Part shown: in pieces, positions 63,719 to 64,000 of the stretch | Layout of the letters: the number at the start of each line of letters is the position of its first letter | Numbering within the stretch: position 1 is the first letter of the stretch | Assembly: GCF_009295825.1 (NCBI RefSeq) | Contig: NZ_WHKF01000002.1 | Coordinates: forward strand, 949,130 to 1,013,129 | Direction: 5' to 3' | Source of the DNA: Marinifilum sp. N1E240 | GTDB taxonomy: Bacteria; Bacteroidota; Bacteroidia; Bacteroidales; Marinifilaceae | Length of the DNA: 64,000 nt | Made by a program: the position numbers and the translations under genes | The notes under the pieces: model-generated | The model's database searches: none | Seen by the model: the letters and a program-made list of their open reading frames with translations, nothing else | Told to the model about the DNA's origin: nothing

Positions 63719-63832
63719 ATTTCAAGGGCGGTGACGCTCAACTTGATAATAAAACAAAACTTTAAACGGTAGCGGCTTTGATAAGGCGGTAGTTTCAAAT
63801 CGCCCTCATAATTTAGCCAAACCGTCAGACTG
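63701..63832 (+). other. attC-like site of cassette 2 (right end possibly interrupted)
   Basis: GGTGGTAAC (63701-63709) is the exact reverse complement of GTTACCACC (63110-63118), the start of the same cassette. 63714-63730 (GCTAAATT...AGGGCG) pairs 14 of 17 with 63801-63817 (CGCCCT...AATTTAGC). The right end reads AAACCG|TCAGACTG instead of the expected G|TT, and just there an IS1182-type element seems to begin. It shares TAACAA-[AG]-AGCTAAATTT with the first site. Confidence 0.65.
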
Positions 63833-63910
63833 TCTAAAAACCTTGATAAGTTGTTGATAAGTAAGCATGCTTGTATTTGATAGATTTTCAGCACTTTGTT
63901 ATCTTATAGT

Positions 63911-64000
63911 ATGAGATTTATACAAGGACAAGACAGAACACAAACTCATCTTTTTCCCATCTCATTAGACCAATCAATTGCTAAAGACAATGAAGTTCGT
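63911..64000 (+). mobile_element. IS1182-family transposase, N-terminal part (runs off the edge)
   Basis: From ATG 63911 the frame reads MRFIQGQDRTQTHLFPISLD then QSIAKDNEVR to the window end. This is the opening typical of IS1182-family DDE transposases ('..FI.G.DR.Q..LFP.SLDd.I..dN.VR.'). The left end of the element should lie upstream; TGTCTAAAAACC (63831-63842) is the best candidate for the terminal inverted repeat, which would put the insertion at or next to the right end of the second attC-like site. Completeness cannot be judged here. Confidence 0.75.

Overview
The window looks like chromosome from a marine, AT-rich member of the Bacteroidota (Bacteroidales/Marinifilaceae-like). The reasons are Bacteroidota-type promoters (TAnnTTTG boxes), monomeric isocitrate dehydrogenase, RprX/RprY-like and LytS/LytTR two-component pairs, GLPGLI-like and DUF6268-like proteins, a permease fused to an M1 peptidase, and weak Shine-Dalgarno use. 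The genus is inferred and was not tested by any search.

Layout. 1-3032: end of an antiporter gene, then GyrI-like/SRPBCC ligand-binding proteins around a YafY-type (HTH-WYL) regulator. 3393-7549: a complete fluoride-stress operon. A promoter is followed directly by a fluoride riboswitch aptamer whose 3' strand can instead pair with the leader just before the start codon. The genes are a CLC-F-type F-/H+ antiporter, a DUF190 protein, an enolase (the classical fluoride target), a STAS/SEC14-like protein and a MarC-family membrane protein, closed by a terminator. 7574-14307: icd, dnaX (with an A10 slippery run that would give a short gamma form) and a RelA-type (p)ppGpp synthetase with a degenerate hydrolase site. 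14587-25894: tetrapyrrole genes in two blocks (hemD-hemL; hemA-hemC-hemB-hemE). Between them lie a PLP lyase, an orphan contractile-tail tube gene beside a broken, internally deleted sheath gene, and a GAF histidine kinase. 26180-30964: an NAD-dependent epimerase-like gene, small unknown genes, a PHP-ACT-ACT protein and an outer-membrane protein.

30990-45975: two RND efflux systems. The minus-strand operon (adaptor, pump, DUF2141 protein, TolC) is divergent from a LytS/LytTR pair. The plus-strand operon (GbsR/MarR-like regulator, adaptor, pump, TolC) carries three copies of one operator, GTTCG-N8-CGAAC. 46232-59311: a serine beta-lactamase-like hydrolase with TPRs, oligoendopeptidase F, an RprXY-like two-component system divergent from a GLPGLI-like/ABC/M1-permease operon with a helically phased TAAC operator array between them, a UDG-family protein and an EEP hydrolase.

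59312-64000 is accessory DNA. It holds gene fragments, a 42-bp tandem repeat coding a 14-residue repeat protein, and what appears to be an integron. A tyrosine recombinase that lacks the spacing of classical IntI is followed by an attI-like point and two cassettes. Each cassette begins with a 9-base sequence that is the exact reverse complement of the 9 bases opening its own attC-like hairpin. Cassette 1 has no convincing gene but folds into many hairpins (candidate large structured RNA). Cassette 2 encodes a small membrane protein. An IS1182-family transposase starts at the right edge, its end probably inside the second attC. The integron and the fluoride operon are the two most interesting systems here.
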